Part shown: positions 51,573-51,896 of the stretch, piece after piece | Layout: every line of letters begins with the position of its first letter | How positions within the stretch are numbered: position 1 is the first letter of the stretch | Origin: Prevotella sp. UBA2746 | GTDB taxonomy: Bacteria; Bacteroidota; Bacteroidia; Bacteroidales; Bacteroidaceae | DNA length: 51,896 bases | Assembly: GCA_002353555.1 (NCBI GenBank) | Contig: DEJO01000044.1 | Coordinates: forward strand, 1 to 51,896 | Direction: 5' to 3' | The notes under the pieces: model-generated | Seen by the model: only the letters and a program-made list of their open reading frames with translations | What the model was told of the DNA's origin: nothing | Databases searched by the model: none | Made by a program: the position numbers and the translations under genes

Positions 51573-51683
51573 AAGGCGGCCACCTACTCTCCCGCATTGC
51601 ATTGCAGTACCATCGGCGCAACCGGGCTTGACTTCTCTGTTCGGAATGGGAAGAGGTAGGACCCCGGCGCAATAACCACCTGA
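51573..51683 (-). rRNA. 5S ribosomal RNA, not adjacent to a 23S gene
   Basis: The minus strand contains the conserved 5S core CCCATTCCGAACAGAGAAG followed by TCAAGCCCG and GATGGTACTGC. Helix I is formed by GGTGGTT (51680-51674) and GGCCGCC (51581-51575). Length is about 108-111 nt, normal for 5S. Upstream (51684-51835) there is about 150 bp with no 23S 3' end, and then the end of a protein gene, so this copy stands alone. The spacer segment 51684-51790 could be left over from a 23S-5S spacer. No TAnnTTTG promoter is apparent, so it may be read from the gene upstream. Confidence 0.93.
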
Positions 51684-51799
51684 TATAGGGTTGACTATCG
51701 CCACAAGCAACGACCATAGTACGCAAAGACTCTTCGTACTCTCATCACAACTGAAACTATGTGCATCCACTTGCTTCATGCTGCAATCTTTCAATCTTC

Positions 51800-51827
51800 C
51801 AATTGTCAATTGTCAATTGTCAATTAT
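51800..51827. repeat. 7-bp CAATTGT repeats upstream of the 5S rRNA
   Basis: Four successive units (CAATTGT three times, then CAATTAT) lie between the 5S gene and the partial coding sequence. They are the same unit as in the dispersed repeats at 24265 and 30893. Confidence 0.7.
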
Positions 51828-51835
51828 TAATCAGA

Positions 51836-51896
51836 TTAGTATTTCTTGAAATACTCCTGGATCTCCTGCCAGTCGTGGGTCTTCGTCAGGGCGAGC
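51836..51896 (-). CDS. C-terminal end of an unidentified protein (5' part outside the window)
   Basis: A minus-strand frame open from the window edge ends with TAA at 51836-51838 and encodes LALTKTHDWQEIQEYFKKY. The residue composition is protein-like and the frame is uninterrupted, but about 19 residues are too few to name the family. It shows that a protein gene, not 23S rRNA, precedes the 5S gene. Confidence 0.6.
   Translation of the reverse strand, partial: LALTKTHDWQEIQEYFKKY

Noticed and set aside
51684..51790. 3' end of 23S rRNA
   Set aside because: None of the conserved 23S 3'-terminal sequence is visible; at most it is a remnant of the 23S-5S spacer.

Overview
The window looks like a chromosomal segment of a member of the Bacteroidales, most likely a Prevotellaceae species. 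The reasons are: promoters of the Bacteroidetes type (a TAnnTTTG -7 box, in the best cases with TTTG 19-20 bp upstream), few Shine-Dalgarno sites, a complete type IX secretion (T9SS) core operon, BspA-like and pectin-degrading proteins with T9SS-type C-terminal sorting signals, and the rpsU-xerC-hpf gene order known from this order. No prophage, transposase or CRISPR array is visible.

Layout. 1-1571: minus-strand rpsU, xer recombinase and hpf (truncated by the window edge). 1735-3249: a membrane protein carrying only the two creatinase-like, non-catalytic domains of aminopeptidase P. 3418-6696: mannonate dehydratase (uxuA), an SDR mannonate/fructuronate oxidoreductase, and malate dehydrogenase. 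6697-7218: structured non-coding DNA including a 4 x 22-bp array. 7219-18705 (minus): a surface LRR/dockerin protein, a multidomain pectin methylesterase, a rhamnogalacturonan acetylesterase, and a one-protein sensor/AraC regulator that lacks histidine kinase and receiver domains. 19182-21187: DUF3737 protein and a PatB/MalY-type PLP enzyme, overlapping by 4 bp. 21204-25833 (minus): trpS, nitroreductase, waaA, gltX. 25970-29729: PgpH-type HD phosphodiesterase and a FadL/OmpP1-type porin. 29726-32044: priA, carrying an in-frame expansion of a dispersed 7-bp repeat. 32332-32752: an antitoxin-like gene with a short, apparently internally deleted toxin.

33007-39792 (minus) is the T9SS core: porP, gldK, gldL, gldM, gldN, followed by a PorT-like beta-barrel gene. 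Upstream of it, also on the minus strand, are an AAA ATPase with a DUF4143-like tail, a membrane Ser/Thr kinase and a small protein overlapping the kinase. The three large secreted proteins at 7219-15962 carry the kind of C-terminal signal that this secretion machine recognises, so the cargo and its exporter lie in one window. The pectin esterases and the uronate enzymes point to use of pectin and uronic acids.

43744-48422 is an AT-rich block of five closely spaced genes for exported proteins: an unknown protein with a FlgT-C-like end, an unknown, a DUF6175-like protein, a CsgG/LPP20-like protein and a Cbp1-like coiled-coil lipoprotein. Its codon use differs from the surrounding genes. It is the best candidate here for an undescribed envelope-assembly or adhesin system. 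It is followed by a frameshifted lipoprotein gene, a small repeat protein, a second array of 22-bp units with palindromic cores, a decayed gene, a DUF2795 gene, a methyltransferase-like gene, and a 5S rRNA gene that is not next to a 23S gene.
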